Below are positions 12,052 to 23,600 of a stretch of DNA of 64,000 nt, piece after piece (position 1 is the stretch's first letter; every line of letters begins with the position of its first letter). The notes beneath the pieces were generated by a model that saw nothing but the letters and a program-made list of their open reading frames with translations, had not been told where the DNA came from and searched no databases. This DNA comes from Thereva unica (Eukaryota; Arthropoda; Insecta; Diptera; Therevidae), in contig OX465281.1 in NCBI GenBank assembly GCA_949987705.1, positions 161,338,393 to 161,402,392 on the forward strand, given 5' to 3'. The translations under genes and the position numbers were made by a program.

Positions 12052-14083
12052 CAGTGGCGGTTCCTCTTTGGAAGCAAAGGAAGCACTGCTTCCCTTGACC
12101 AAATAAATTTATATAAATAATAATAAATTTAAATTTTAAAATTTATCAAGATTAATCACAACAAAAATCTTAATATATTTTCTCCTCTGGAAACACTAAA
12201 ACTGGAGATATTACAGCTTCCCTTTGCTGTGTTAGGCCTCGAACATGATATGAGCAGTGAGTGGTGAGCGACAGAGTGATAATACTAAAGTGGCTCTCTC
12301 CGCTAATTCGAGATGTTAAATTTTCCTGGTGCCGCTCTTATCGTGGCCGAGGCCTTAAGCTGGTGACATATCCAAGCCGTACATGCATTGCATTCAGAGG
12401 CTCCATGAAATCCGGCGAATTTCCTCTGACACAATATTACATGGTTGCGTTCCGTGCCGGCTTTCACACATAGCCCGAAAATCTAAGTAACGTGTTCATG
12501 TGTTTGTGTGCTTATGCTTGTGTGTGCTATCTCGAATGCGGCAATGCAGAAAAAGTTGAAAGTAGCCCGACCTTTGCGTGGCATGCCTTCCATTCACGGG
12601 ATATTCCGTCAGCTCGCCTATGAATACACACACTTCTATATTATCTGCCAACGAATGCAATGCATGTACGGCTTGGATATGTCACCAGCTTTACACAATA
12701 TGGGGAAGCTGTAATATATCCAGCTTTTTTGCCACAGAAAATCAACATGAAAACTCCAACACATTCAATCTAATTGGTCCCACACTCACGCAAAGGTTTG
12801 CGTTAACACAGTACCCTCAGAAGCTGAGCTAAACGCAGCTTCTTCGGAACCGAACAGCGAGAATTGAGAAGTCGAAGATAGAGAAATTTTCTGTATCCAT
12901 CATATTCTCTTTGTTTTCTTGGTTTCGTTTTCTGGTAATCTGTTCTGGCTTCGAGCAATATTAAATTTGGTCTTAAAATTTTGCTTCATAATTTTGTTTT
13001 TGACTCTTCTTAAAGTATGAATTTTCGTTTGTAGATTGAGTCAAGAAAAAAGAGATCGAGAATAGGTGAAGTTTCTCTTCGTCAATTATTTATTCAAGTG
13101 GGGTGACAGGCGGTGTTTATTGAATATAAGGCTTATAACTTTGTAGCTTCCATTATATTTTTATGATTCTCTTTAATGATGATTTAAACTTTAAATGATT
13201 TAAACTTTAAATTTTAAAGGATAGAGAATATTTTTATGAAATGCATTTTTAAGTACGGGTTGCCTAAAGCGTTTTTTTGCAAGAAGAATGTAATGATGGT
13301 AGGTGAAGGTTACCATAGGGTTTTATTATTACTATCTATTTTAGATTTTGAATTATTATAGCTAAACAGCTTTTCTTTGGACGTTTTAATTTTCAACAGA
13401 ACTAGAAAAAAGTCGAAAACGCCCGCTAGCAGTGAAACTATTTCGACAAAATGCAAAAATTTACGACTTTGAATTCGATTTTTTCACTTTAAAAAAAAAA
13501 TTTCTTGTCCACCATCATAAAAGAAACTGCATATTAAGAAAAGGAAAAACCTCATGCGATGTACAAAAATTAAAGGGCAATTAACTTTCAAATTTGAAAT
13601 CGATTTTTGGGACTTAAATATTGAATAACCAGTTATTGTATAAGTTGACTGAAAAAATCCGAAGTTTTAAGTTTTTTTGACGTTAGGTGTACAGATAAAA
13701 ATTTGATGTTGTAACCGCTGATAGCCAAAATCATAACGAACAGCCTCTATTTTTTGCATTTTGCGGATCCAAGTAGTATTCCAAGTAACATGCATCTATA
13801 TTTAGAAAGAACGACCAAAATGATGAAATTTTCGCAAAATGGCCGATAACTTACATAGCGGCGGTTGCTAGAGGTAGAAAATGTCCACTTTGTATAGTAT
13901 GCGATGTAATTAACATGTTCCAAACATTTTTTTAGATTGGAAACAATTCCATATGTTTGCTTATCTGACTCCACTATATATTATTTTTCAGTTTTTTTAG
14001 TTAATAAAGCCTTCGATACTTTTACTTTTATCGTTCGCTTTAGGCATTGCTTCCCTTATCCTGAACCTTACGAACCGCCACTG
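12052..14083. mobile_element. hAT-type transposon, non-autonomous, 2032 bp, in left arm
   Basis: Termini are CAGTGGCGGTTC and its reverse complement GAACCGCCACTG. CATATACT flanks both sides (12044-12051 and 14084-14091), an exact 8-bp duplication as expected for hAT. The empty site with a single CATATACT (read in reverse) is preserved in the right arm at about 17550-17557, which proves insertion after the arms formed. Open frames inside (at most about 75-85 codons) show no transposase motif, so the copy is non-autonomous. The subterminal regions both contain GGAAGCA and GCTTCCCTT words. Confidence 0.93.
12357..12691. repeat. Perfect 39-bp inverted repeat inside the hAT
   Basis: 12357-12395 and 12653-12691 are exact reverse complements over 39 bases (the left copy starts AAGCTGGTGACATATCCAAG), separated by 257 bp. 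Neither arm extends. There is no obvious target duplication, so this is not clearly a separate MITE. It could be part of a captured or rearranged segment. Confidence 0.85.
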
Positions 14084-15178
14084 CATATACTGCAAACAAT
14101 GTTTGGAAGATGAAAAAAAAGTATATTACAACCGGGTCATTCCATATCAAACCAACCAATGGTTTGGACCTCACCACCTCCGATTGTTATAATTTTTTTT
14201 ATATTTGTTCATCTGGTGGAAACTAAAAAAAACAAATTTTCAAATTTTTGGCCTTCTATTGTTTTAGTTATAAATTTTCAAGAAGTCGAAAACCTTAAAT
14301 TTTCAACAAATTTTGAAATCTTTAAATTGATCTAGTTCAAAAACTATTTGACATAGAAAGCTGAAAGTAGCACCAGTTTCTTCTGCTTTAATTTGATATA
14401 TGTTGTTACGAAATTAGCATTGGAAACACTCATCCCCCTCATCCGTTATTGTACATATACATAGTAATTGAGTTGTCTGTTTCCCAGCTTATGATCTATT
14501 TACCTTAGCTTGAATTGCTAACATTTTGTTAATTATTTAAAATAAATTATCTGTGGTTAATTGCACCTACGCTCACGAGTTTTTATTTTCTACAATATAC
14601 AACATAGTATTATTAGAAAGAATAAAACTTTTTCCGGCATTTTGAAAATTTTGTTTTTGAAATATCTCAAAATAATGTTTTTTCAAATTTTTGAAAAAAT
14701 TATATTTTGTACACACAATTTTAACGTACATAGAATGCCAAAATTTAGGATGGGACGACATTGGGATCATATAGAAATATTTTTTTTAGGTTCTTGAAAA
14801 ATTGAACGTTCAATGAACGCAATATAAGAAAACATTTAGTTGCGGAAGAGCTGATACCAACCGCTAATAATGTCGCCATTTACTAATTTGGGTATGGCGA
14901 ATTCAATAGAAATAAAGTCAACCCTTTAACTTGATCGAAAACTACCCCCATTAAAACCTTTATTACTAAATTGGAGTAGTTCATACTTGCTTATGAAAAC
15001 ACCCCGCCAATTTTTTGTGTAGAAATAGCCCTTAGGATAAGCTCTATTTGGAGCCCAAAATCAACCCTATCAGACCCGCGGATCCCACCCCTACAGCCAC
15101 TCCTGAAGTTAAATTATTTTTTTATGTCCAAAATAAAGGTTTCACCGCCAATTTTTAGAACATATATTTCATATAATA

Positions 15179-15716
15179 CCGGAGACACACTTGTGGTATA
15201 GTAATTACAATATGAGCAATATTGCAATATACTTCAGGTGTGTCTCTATATACTGAGAAAAAATCTCAGTATACACTCAGTATACTCAACATTGAAACTC
15301 AATATCCCAATTGAGAAAAACTTCGTGGTATAGCTCAGTATACCCTAGATTTAAACCGAAGAATAGTCTGGGCATAACCCAAAATGATAATTTCGAACAG
15401 AATTTTAATTCTTCAATTTTGGCAGCACTACCTATCGAAGATTTTTATGTCAGTTGAAGGAGTTAAGTTGTTTATCCTTTTCAATTTCACTTTTATTTTT
15501 AATATAAATTAATAATAATTTCACAATATTTCTATTCATATTTAACTTCAATTTAACTGCAGCACAATAATTTTTTTCGATTTGCAAATCTGACAGATAA
15601 ATGACAACCAAATAACTCAGTATACTAATGCAAGTGTGTCTTCACATTTTTATATTGCAATATGGCAATATTGCAATATCCCGATCTCAATTGCTATGCC
15701 ACAAGTCTGTCTCCGG
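15179..15716. mobile_element. 538-bp MITE with TA duplication in foldback core
   Basis: Ends are CCGGAGACACACTTGTGG and the reverse complement of CCGGAGACAGACTTGTGG, flanked by TA at 15177-15178 and 15717-15718. TA duplications suit Tc1/mariner-type MITEs. Inside are palindromic words such as CAATATTGCAATAT near both ends and repeated CTCAGTATAC. It has no coding capacity. Confidence 0.82.
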
Positions 15717-16295
15717 TATAAGACATGGTTTCTAAAACATGCCTATCCCTCAGGCAGAAACCACCCCACCCCTAGGGGTGAAAACTAAATTATTTAACTT
15801 TACACCTAAACTTCAAATAAATAATTTAGCTCTCACTGCTAATGGTGGGGTGATTTCCGATGCCCGAAAGCAGAGGTATCGTTTCCAAAATTTATCTTTT
15901 ATCTAATAGGTGAATGTTAGGGTTTGTCGGTTTTTAAAAACGTTCGAAATTCGGGGTTTTCCAGTAAATACAAAACGGTTTTAAATCTATACATTGCGCT
16001 TCTTGTAACAGCTACAAAAAATGACATTATTGAGTTATCCGAACAGTATCAAGTTTATATAATCGATAGAAGATGACCACCACGCACCACGAACACACGT
16101 TTACTCAACACGACGGAGCAGGCGAACTAAACAAGCTAGAGCGATGGCAAATATATCAATGGAGAGGGGAAGGATGTCGAGAGAAGGGAAAGGGAATTTC
16201 AAGGTCGCAGGGTTATCACAATCGCGGCAATATAATCAGTCTCATTACTTAATTGTCACACCTCGTATTACCTGTTCTGGAATTAAAAAAGAAAG

Positions 16296-16379
16296 ATGGT
16301 CGCCGGCAAGAAATATGGCTCCAATGAGGAGGTCAAATCGTTCTATAAGAACGACATAGAAATGCTAGAGAAGCGTTAG
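16296..16379 (+). CDS. Candidate short ORF in the foldback core
   Basis: An ATG at 16296 opens a 27-codon frame ending TAG 16377-16379. The peptide begins MVAGKKYGSNEEVKSFYKN and ends MLEKR: charged and of ordinary codon use, unlike the surrounding AT-rich repeats. An AATAAA at about 16419-16424 follows within 50 bases. The reading frame could be a terminal exon (AG precedes the ATG) of a captured host gene or of the element's lost transposase, or it could be chance. A 71-codon frame at 16144-16359 overlaps it in another phase. I recognise no family. Confidence 0.3.
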   Translation: MVAGKKYGSNEEVKSFYKNDIEMLEKR

Positions 16380-16469
16380 AATGAATGTACCACTCTTGAG
16401 AGAGATTATAATAATGAATAAAGTTGTATATGTATGTACCTAGATATGTAAGTCTATTTTTGTATAAGC

Positions 16470-18937
16470 CCTAGTGTATGTACTTCAAAGTTGGCGTGGT
16501 GAACCTTCATTTTGGACGTAAAGAAAATAGTTTAAGGTTAGGTGCTGCTGTGGGGGTGGTTTCCGCTTCACCTATAGGGTTGAATTTGGTCTCAAGAAAT
16601 ACTTATAGTAGGGCTATTTATAAACAAATTTTTTTAGGAATGTTTTCATAAGCAAGTGTGAAACCCTCAAATTTAGTAATTAGGGTTGTCCTGGGGGTAG
16701 TTTTTGATCAAGTTAGAGGGTTGACTTTATTTCTATTGAATTCGCCATACCCAAATTAGTAAATGGCGACATTATTAGCGGTTGGTATCAGCTCTTCCGC
16801 AACTAAATGTTTTCTTATATTGCGTTCATTGAACGTTCAATTTTTCAAGAACCTAAAAAAAATTATTTCTATATGATCCCAATGTCGTCCCATCCTAAAT
16901 TTTTTCATTCTATGTACGTTAAAATTGTGTGTCCAAAATATAATTTTTTCAAAAATTTGAAAAAACATTATTTTGAGATATTTCAAAAACAAAATTTTCA
17001 AAATGCCGGAAAAAGTTTTATTCTTTCTAATAATACTATGTTGTATATTGTAGAAAATAAAAACTCGTGAGCGTAGGTGCAATTAACCACAGATAATTTA
17101 TTTTAAATAATTAACAAAATATTAGCAATTCAAGCTAAGGTAAATAGATCATAAGCTGGGAAACAGACAACTCAATTACTATGTATATGTACAATAACGG
17201 ATGAGGGGGATGAGTGTTTCCAATGCTAATTTCGTAACAACATATATCAAATTAAAGCAGAAGAAACTGGTGCTACTTTCAGCTTTCTATATCAAATAGT
17301 TTTTGAACTAGAAAAATTTAAAGATTTCAAAATTTGTTGAAAATTTAAGGTTTTCGACTTCTTGAAAATTTATAACTAAAACAATAGAAGGCCAAAAATT
17401 TGAAAATTTGTTTTTTTAGTTTCCACCAGAAAAACAAATATAAAAAAATTATAACAATCGGAGGTGGTGAGGTCCAAACCATTGGTTGGTTTGATATGGA
17501 ATGACCCGGTTGTAATATACTTTTTTTTCATCTTCCAAACATTGTTTGCAGTATATGTATATATTTACCGGCTCAATATTTAACTGTTGACAAGGGGACT
17601 CTAAAACGGATAAATCCTGTAATTACAAGCAGGGCCGGCGCGACCGTATTTAGCGCCCTAGGCGAGGAGAATTATTAGCGCCCTTTGCTATGGACCATAT
17701 TAAATACATTATACACCAGTCAAAATTTGTTATTCAAAATTTTTCGTTTATTATAAATAAAATTTACAATAAAATAATACATAATTAAATAAGCAATTTT
17801 TTGGACCTCATAAATTCTATTTTATTACGCCTTCAAAATGGTTAAAATAATCAGTAAATAAAAAACTTCCACTTTTCTCTGTTTTTCTTTTTTTGCTCTT
17901 CATAAATTTTGTTAAAAACTGAAAGCCGAAATCTGTCGCCCCCCCCCAAAAATCGGCGCCCTAGGCGACCGCCTAGTTCGCCTTAATGGTAGCGCCGGCC
18001 CTGATTACAAGTCCGAGACTGAATTCCTTCTGTCATACGTTTTCCCTGAAAATTGACTTGGCATGAAGCCTTTCCTCATTTTCATTAATTGAAGAGTTTT
18101 CAAATAACAAGGAAGGTAGTGAACCTATTTTTAATTTGTTTTTACCAAAACAATTACGATCGAATTGTTTTGAGCAGACGTACGATTTTTTATTGTGGGC
18201 GGGGATTTAATTGTACAAGCATTTATGAAAAGCACTTATGCGCTTTGCAACTTTGGGTGATACAAACAACTCTCCAGGTTGTGCGACTTTGTGGCATTTT
18301 TTATAAAAAATGTGTCCAAAAATCTACACCCACAATATACCTACAACAAAAGCCAAAACCCAACATTTTAAGCCAATAGCGAAAATTCAGCTAAAATAAA
18401 ATAAAGAATAATTACCTAAATTCGTTTCTAAAATCAATCGAGTTAGTCAATACCGAAATACCAGAAAAAAAAGTCGTAACCAAAACCTCAACCAAGTACC
18501 TATTTTTAAAATATCGCAAATCCTCTCACCAAGAATTTGAAATCAAGTGAAATTGATAGTGAATCTCAGACAGTCATTAAAAAAATACACGGAATGTTCT
18601 AAGAAATAGTTAAAATACAAAGCATCAGGGAAATCCTTCAATGTAGCGCTAGAGGCAAACGTTTGAAAGATGAGAAAGAAAGAAAGATGTTGCGAGAAAC
18701 ATTCTGTTGTCAGTTCCTTTCCTTGCCCCCCTAAAATTCTAGCTTCCTTATCGACAAACTCACCGCATGGCTTGTGCTGCGGACCATGACCACGTTCGCC
18801 TCCTTGTGTAGCTAGAAACTCGAATATGTTGCATGTTGCTAAGGGGGAGGCAATCTCAGAGGCCTGCCGAGGCAAAAAGCGTTCGGGTTTTTTGTTCTAG
18901 CTGTCGCATCTTTATACGGAGTATTATGTTATCTCTG
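16470..18937 (-). repeat. Right inverted arm of the foldback element
   Basis: Reverse complement of 11047-15165 once insertions are removed. It carries the intact empty site for the left-arm hAT (about 17550-17557) and is itself interrupted by the hAT MITE at 17630-18003. The outer part is near identical to the left arm. A one-base C indel near 18850 is among the few differences. Confidence 0.88.
17630..18003. mobile_element. 374-bp hAT MITE in right arm
   Basis: Ends are CAGGGCCGGCGC and the reverse complement GCGCCGGCCCTG. ATTACAAG flanks both sides (17622-17629 and 18004-18011), an exact 8-bp duplication. The left arm has the uninterrupted site (CTTGTAAT at 11972-11979). The subterminal words CGCCCTAGGCGA are repeated at both ends. 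No coding sequence. Confidence 0.93.
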
Positions 18938-20091
18938 GGGCCAGTTCACGCAATTCGACGTCGACTGAAAACGACGCGTTAAATGTCGTTTTGGGTTCAC
19001 GCAAGTCAACGTTTTATGTTTGTCGTTTTAAAAGTGTCGTTAATCTTCTCGACGCCAAATCTGGCGTCGAATTCATTTATTGTTGTATTAAAAACGAGTT
19101 GTGGTGCTGTGGGTTCAAAGTTCAAGATTTATTTTAATGAAACTCAAAATTTCGGATTCGTTATAATTTATTTTAAACTTCTAACAAGATTTCAAATCGC
19201 GTTTTTCTCGACAAAACTATTATACAATTTCAAATTGATTTCTAATTTACGGATCGATTTCACTTATTCAAATTGCTTTTTAATTTACAGATCGATTTCA
19301 CTTCTGGATTTCCTGACTTCCTTTTCTCGAATAATTTTTCTTTAGTCCCCGTTTTTCTTCCCGTTTTTTGAATAAAACTATCGATACATACAGCCACTCG
19401 TGTAGTTGTTGATTTTCTGTCTCCCTTTTTAGTGAATACAAAACCTTTGTTGGAGACATAATCTCGGTACTTTTTATTTATGATGTTGGTGGCGCCTGCG
19501 ATGATAAATGTCAAATGTCACGTCAACATTCATCAAAAATTTAAGTCAGTAGGTAATTGGAGCATTTTGTTAGGATGGACGGAGAAATTTAGATAATTTG
19601 TTACGTATATATATGTTGTATTCGATGCTTTGTTTATATTTTTAGATCTTCACGGAACAGGTGCCAATTAGAGCAGAGCAGAAATAATTTTACACAAAAC
19701 TTTTTACATTTCTGAACGAGCAAAATGCAATAGAAAAAGAAAAACTATTAGTTGAAAAATAACAATTATAACTACTCCAAGAAGAGTTAGATGTACAAAA
19801 ATAATTTCAGAGTTGAGATTTTCCAATATTATTATGAATTTGTTCAATTAATTAATTTAATTACTCACATTATTGAAGTTTTAGTATTATTTGTAACTTG
19901 TCCCCCTTGTGGATAATGTGAAAAGTGCAGCGTTTTCATTGGATTTTGCATACCTTTAGGAGAAATTATTTTGGGAAAACGACATTCGACACGTCGACTT
20001 ACTTGAACCCAAATTCAACGTCGTAGAAATTAATGTCGTTTTCATAAAGCGTCGATGTCGACGTCGACTGTCGAATTGCGTGAACTGGCCC
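18938..20091. mobile_element. TIR element with GGGCCAGTTCACG ends, about 1.15 kb
   Basis: Ends are GGGCCAGTTCACGCAATTCG and its reverse complement, followed by less perfect subterminal inverted repeats rich in CGTCGAC and GGGTTCA words. CTG flanks both sides (18935-18937 and 20092-20094), a 3-bp duplication that would suit PIF/Harbinger. A 4-bp CTGG reading is also possible. Open frames inside (19260-19514 -, 84 codons; 18983-19345 +, 120 codons) have no transposase motif that I recognise. It landed exactly at the right end of the foldback element. Confidence 0.82.
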
Positions 20092-20101
20092 CTGGTCTTA
20101 C

Positions 20102-20674
20102 CTTACACACATACATATAAATAATGTGCCAGCATATTATTATGGAGAAAATTGATAGGAGCACTCCGGTGCGGTAAGGGAAATTAGAAAGGGGGGGAGG
20201 TTTTTCCTAGTCCCAAACGTCTGCTATGAGTGTTTTTTTTTTTTTTTTTTCATTTACATATGCACGTACGAAGAAAAAACAAAGTTTTCTGCCCATGAAC
20301 AAAATTAAATTTTGGTGGATAGCATAAGAAATCTAATCTGGTTTAACCAAGGAATATTCTCGGGGATATTGGCTTTTTATTGTTATGATTGTAAAATGTG
20401 AGAGTACTTAGTTTGTTTTATTTATAACTGATAAAGAAGAATTGTTGTGGGCATCTTTGTTATGATGTACGACAGGCTATGTAATGCAAATTTCACCTGG
20501 TGTGGTTTTTAGGGGGGTTGAAAGGGATAAAATTTAGTTTTTCATGATTAGCTCGAAAACTATTGATTTTTGAGATATATAATTTTTATAACAATTAAAC
20601 TTCAAGAAATGGAAGGAAACTATTGTAGCACACATTTTTAACCGACAAAGACCTACAATTATATGGTGCGGATT
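20102..20674. other. Spacer, no gene recognised
   Basis: AT-rich sequence with a T homopolymer at about 20232-20250. No coding, RNA or repeat signature seen. Confidence 0.55.
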
Positions 20675-23600
20675 TTTATTTATTTATTTATTTATTTATT
20701 TACGCCAAACAAGGCATGCTTAAACTATATTACACAGGGAAAGTAACTTATGAATATATACATATATCGCTAAAAGTACATTTGCATTTAACAATTTATC
20801 ACAGGTATATCTTTATAACTTATGGTACATTAGTTATAGTGTTATGTTAGTTCAGGATAATTCGGATGACAGGAAGGATATCAGTTTTTTCTTGAAGGAT
20901 AATTTGCTCATTCCAGGGGAGAAGCAGGAACTGTGGCCATTGAAAATCATACAACATCTGTTGACGGGCTCGTTCTTTCCATACTCGGTCCGATGAGAAT
21001 ATTCCCTAAGCATTTTCGTATGCCTATTGTGACGGACATCGTCGTTAACTTTGATCCTGTCTGACAGAAACTGAACATTGATCCTATCGTTCAAGACGTC
21101 CAAAGAAAAGCATGATATAAGCAACTTACGCCTATTAAACAGAGGCATGAGAGCCAACACTTTGAGCCTGTCCATGTAGGGTGGTAGGCTATGAAAATCA
21201 CGCGAGTCGTATAGATTTCTCAGAGCAAAGAGTAGAAATTTCTTTTGCACCGACTCAAACCTGTTACTGCTTACCTGGTAAATAGGATTCCAGATCGGGC
21301 ATGCGTATTCTAAAATCGGGCGGACTAGCGAACAGAAAAGGGTTTTTGTAACTCGAGGGTTGTCAAATTCCTTGGCTCTTCTCTTTATAAAGCCTAGAAG
21401 TTTGCTAGCTCTTGCAATAATATTATCGTAGTGCACATTGAAATTTAATTTATTGTCCAGGACAATACCCAAATCTACAATTTGATCAACGCGGTCTAAT
21501 ACCCTGCCGTTGAGATAATAGTATTGCAACTGTATGCTTTTTTTACGAGAGAAGGTAATTACGTGGCATTTACTGGTGTTAAGTTGCAGTTTATTGGTGG
21601 AGCACCAGTCATATAACGTATTCAGTTTCGACTGAAGGAGAGTTACGTCATCACTCGACCTTATGGCACTATATATTTTGAGGTCATCGGCATAAAAGAG
21701 ATGTCGTATATTACTTAGTTTTTCTGACAGGTCTGAGATGAATATATTAAATAAAAGTGGGCCAAGATGACTACCCTGGGGGACTCCGGAAGTTACTTCG
21801 ATTTCTTTTGACAGAAATCCTTGAAATCTAACGGCCTGTGTTCTTCCGTTAAGATATGATTCTATCCATCTTAGGACAGGCCCGGATATTCCGAATTTTA
21901 GTAGTTTTGTTATTAAGATATGGTGGTCGACACGGTCAAAGGCCTTACTGAAGTCAGTGTAGACAGCATCGATTTGATGACCGTTCTCCATACCACATAG
22001 TACTTCGGAGGTTAGTGTCATAAGGTTAGTAGTTGTCGAGCGCCCTTTTCTGAAGCCATGTTGTTGGTCATTGAGCAGCGGATCAATTATGTGGGCAATC
22101 TTATCGTAAACAAGCTTTTCGAAAAGTTTAGGAATTGCTGATAATATTGCAATGCCCCTGTAGTTGTCCACCGAATGCTTATTAGATGCTTTGTGAATTG
22201 GTATGAGGTATGATTTTTTCCAAGTTATAGGAAATTTTCCTAACGATAAGGATTTGTTGAAAATAAGATGGAGGGGAAATAGAATTTGAGTTGAGTAGTA
22301 CTGCAGAAAGCAAGGAGGCAGATTGTCGGGACCGTGACCTTTATTGATATCCAGATTGTTTAAACCTGTCATGATGTCTTCGACGGATAGGGATATGTTA
22401 TCTATAAGAGTTGAAGTAACAGTGCGCGTGTGTGTTGGGTCAGTATGTGTTGTATCAGATTTTGGACAAAAGACTTCGGTAAACCTGTCAGCAAACATGT
22501 TACAAATTTCCTGTGGGCAAGAGGAGTGTTTACTGCCATTGGTCATTGTAGTTGGATAGCCTAAGGTCTTTCGTTTCATATTAACGAACTGAAAGAATTT
22601 TTTGGGGTCTCTAATAATGCTATCGCCAACAGAGTTAAGATATGTAGTATAGGCCTCACGTGACCTAAGACTGAACTCTGAGGCTAGCCTAGTGTATGCT
22701 AATTTCAGTTCATCATTTGCATGGGGGTTATTTCTAATCAGCTTATACAATTTATTTCTCTGATTACGAAGAGAACGGACATTCTTATCCAGCCATGGTT
22801 CCGATAATTTATCCCTTCTTTTAATTCTGGGCACATGTTTGTCAATAACGTTGAATATTATAGTGTTGAAGCAAGACACTATTTCGTCAATGTCATTACC
22901 AGAAAGCCTATTTTCCCAGTCAACTAGGGATAATTCGAAGACAATGCTGTTAGAGTCTGCATGTTTAAAATCATAAATGAATGAGTTATTGTATGATATA
23001 CGATGATTAGATATTGCGGTATTAGGTTCGAGGATCCATGCAGAATGGTGAGTAGAGTTGGTGAAAAGGTTTTCCTCAGGCGGAGCAGGCAGAATGTTCA
23101 ACTCCTCAGGTGAGTTAGTGAAGATTAGATCTAACCAATTACCACGAGAATTCGGAGTTCTAATGATTTGGTGCAGACCATTTCCATAAAAGGAGTCGAT
23201 AAACTTTATATCGATAGCATTTGTGACGTTAATCGGAAGTAAACAATTTTCTTCCTCGTCGGAGATAAAAGATATATTAGGGCGATTAAAGTCTCCTAAA
23301 ATAAATATGTCGTCGCAACTGGAGAGAGATTCGTTAATATCATCTAATATATGAAGTAATTCATCATATTTAGATTCGTCAGAGTTAGGGGGTATGTAAA
23401 AAGTGCCGAAAAATATGTGTTTCCTGCCCGATTTAACTCGCACGAAAACATGTTCAAAGGAATTCGAATTTTTAGTTGCGATTAGTTCACTATTCAGGGG
23501 GTCCTTGACCGCTATAAGAACACCTCCACCTCTTGAGAGACTGGCAGAGTTGTAGTCTCTATCGCATCTGTATATCGTCCAGGTGGAGTCTAAGATCTCC

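Larger units (their letters stand above)
11047..15165 (+). repeat. Left inverted arm of the foldback element
   Basis: It pairs with 16470-18937. Near-identical outer parts include CTCCGTATAAAGATGCGACA (11064 on; reverse complement at about 18900) and the region encoding the shared 96-codon frame. The inner 400 bp or so (from about 14870) aligns with many mismatches to the reverse complement of 16470-16760. The arm is interrupted by the hAT at 12052-14083. Confidence 0.88.
11047..20094. mobile_element. Foldback DNA transposon with ~2.1-kb inverted arms
   Basis: The left end starts CAGAGATAACATAATACTCC at 11047. The right end is its reverse complement, ending at 18937 before a later insertion (18938-20091). 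GTCTTAC flanks both sides (11040-11046 and 20095-20101), extendable to GGTCTTAC if the last base is shared. Subtracting four later insertions leaves about 4.9 kb: two arms near 2.08 kb and a core near 0.76 kb. A 7-8 bp duplication and CA-starting termini would suit the hAT or P superfamily, but no transposase is recognisable, so the superfamily is open. A 96-codon frame is identical in both arms (11604-11894 -, 18089-18379 +) only because the arms are copies. Confidence 0.78.

Noticed and set aside
18543..18875. 110-codon frame in the foldback right arm
   Set aside because: The same reading appears in the left arm only because the arms are copies, and there it is broken by one base; no known motif.
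19260..19514. 84-codon basic frame as a Harbinger DNA-binding protein
   Set aside because: No clear SANT/MADF pattern; too short and without support.
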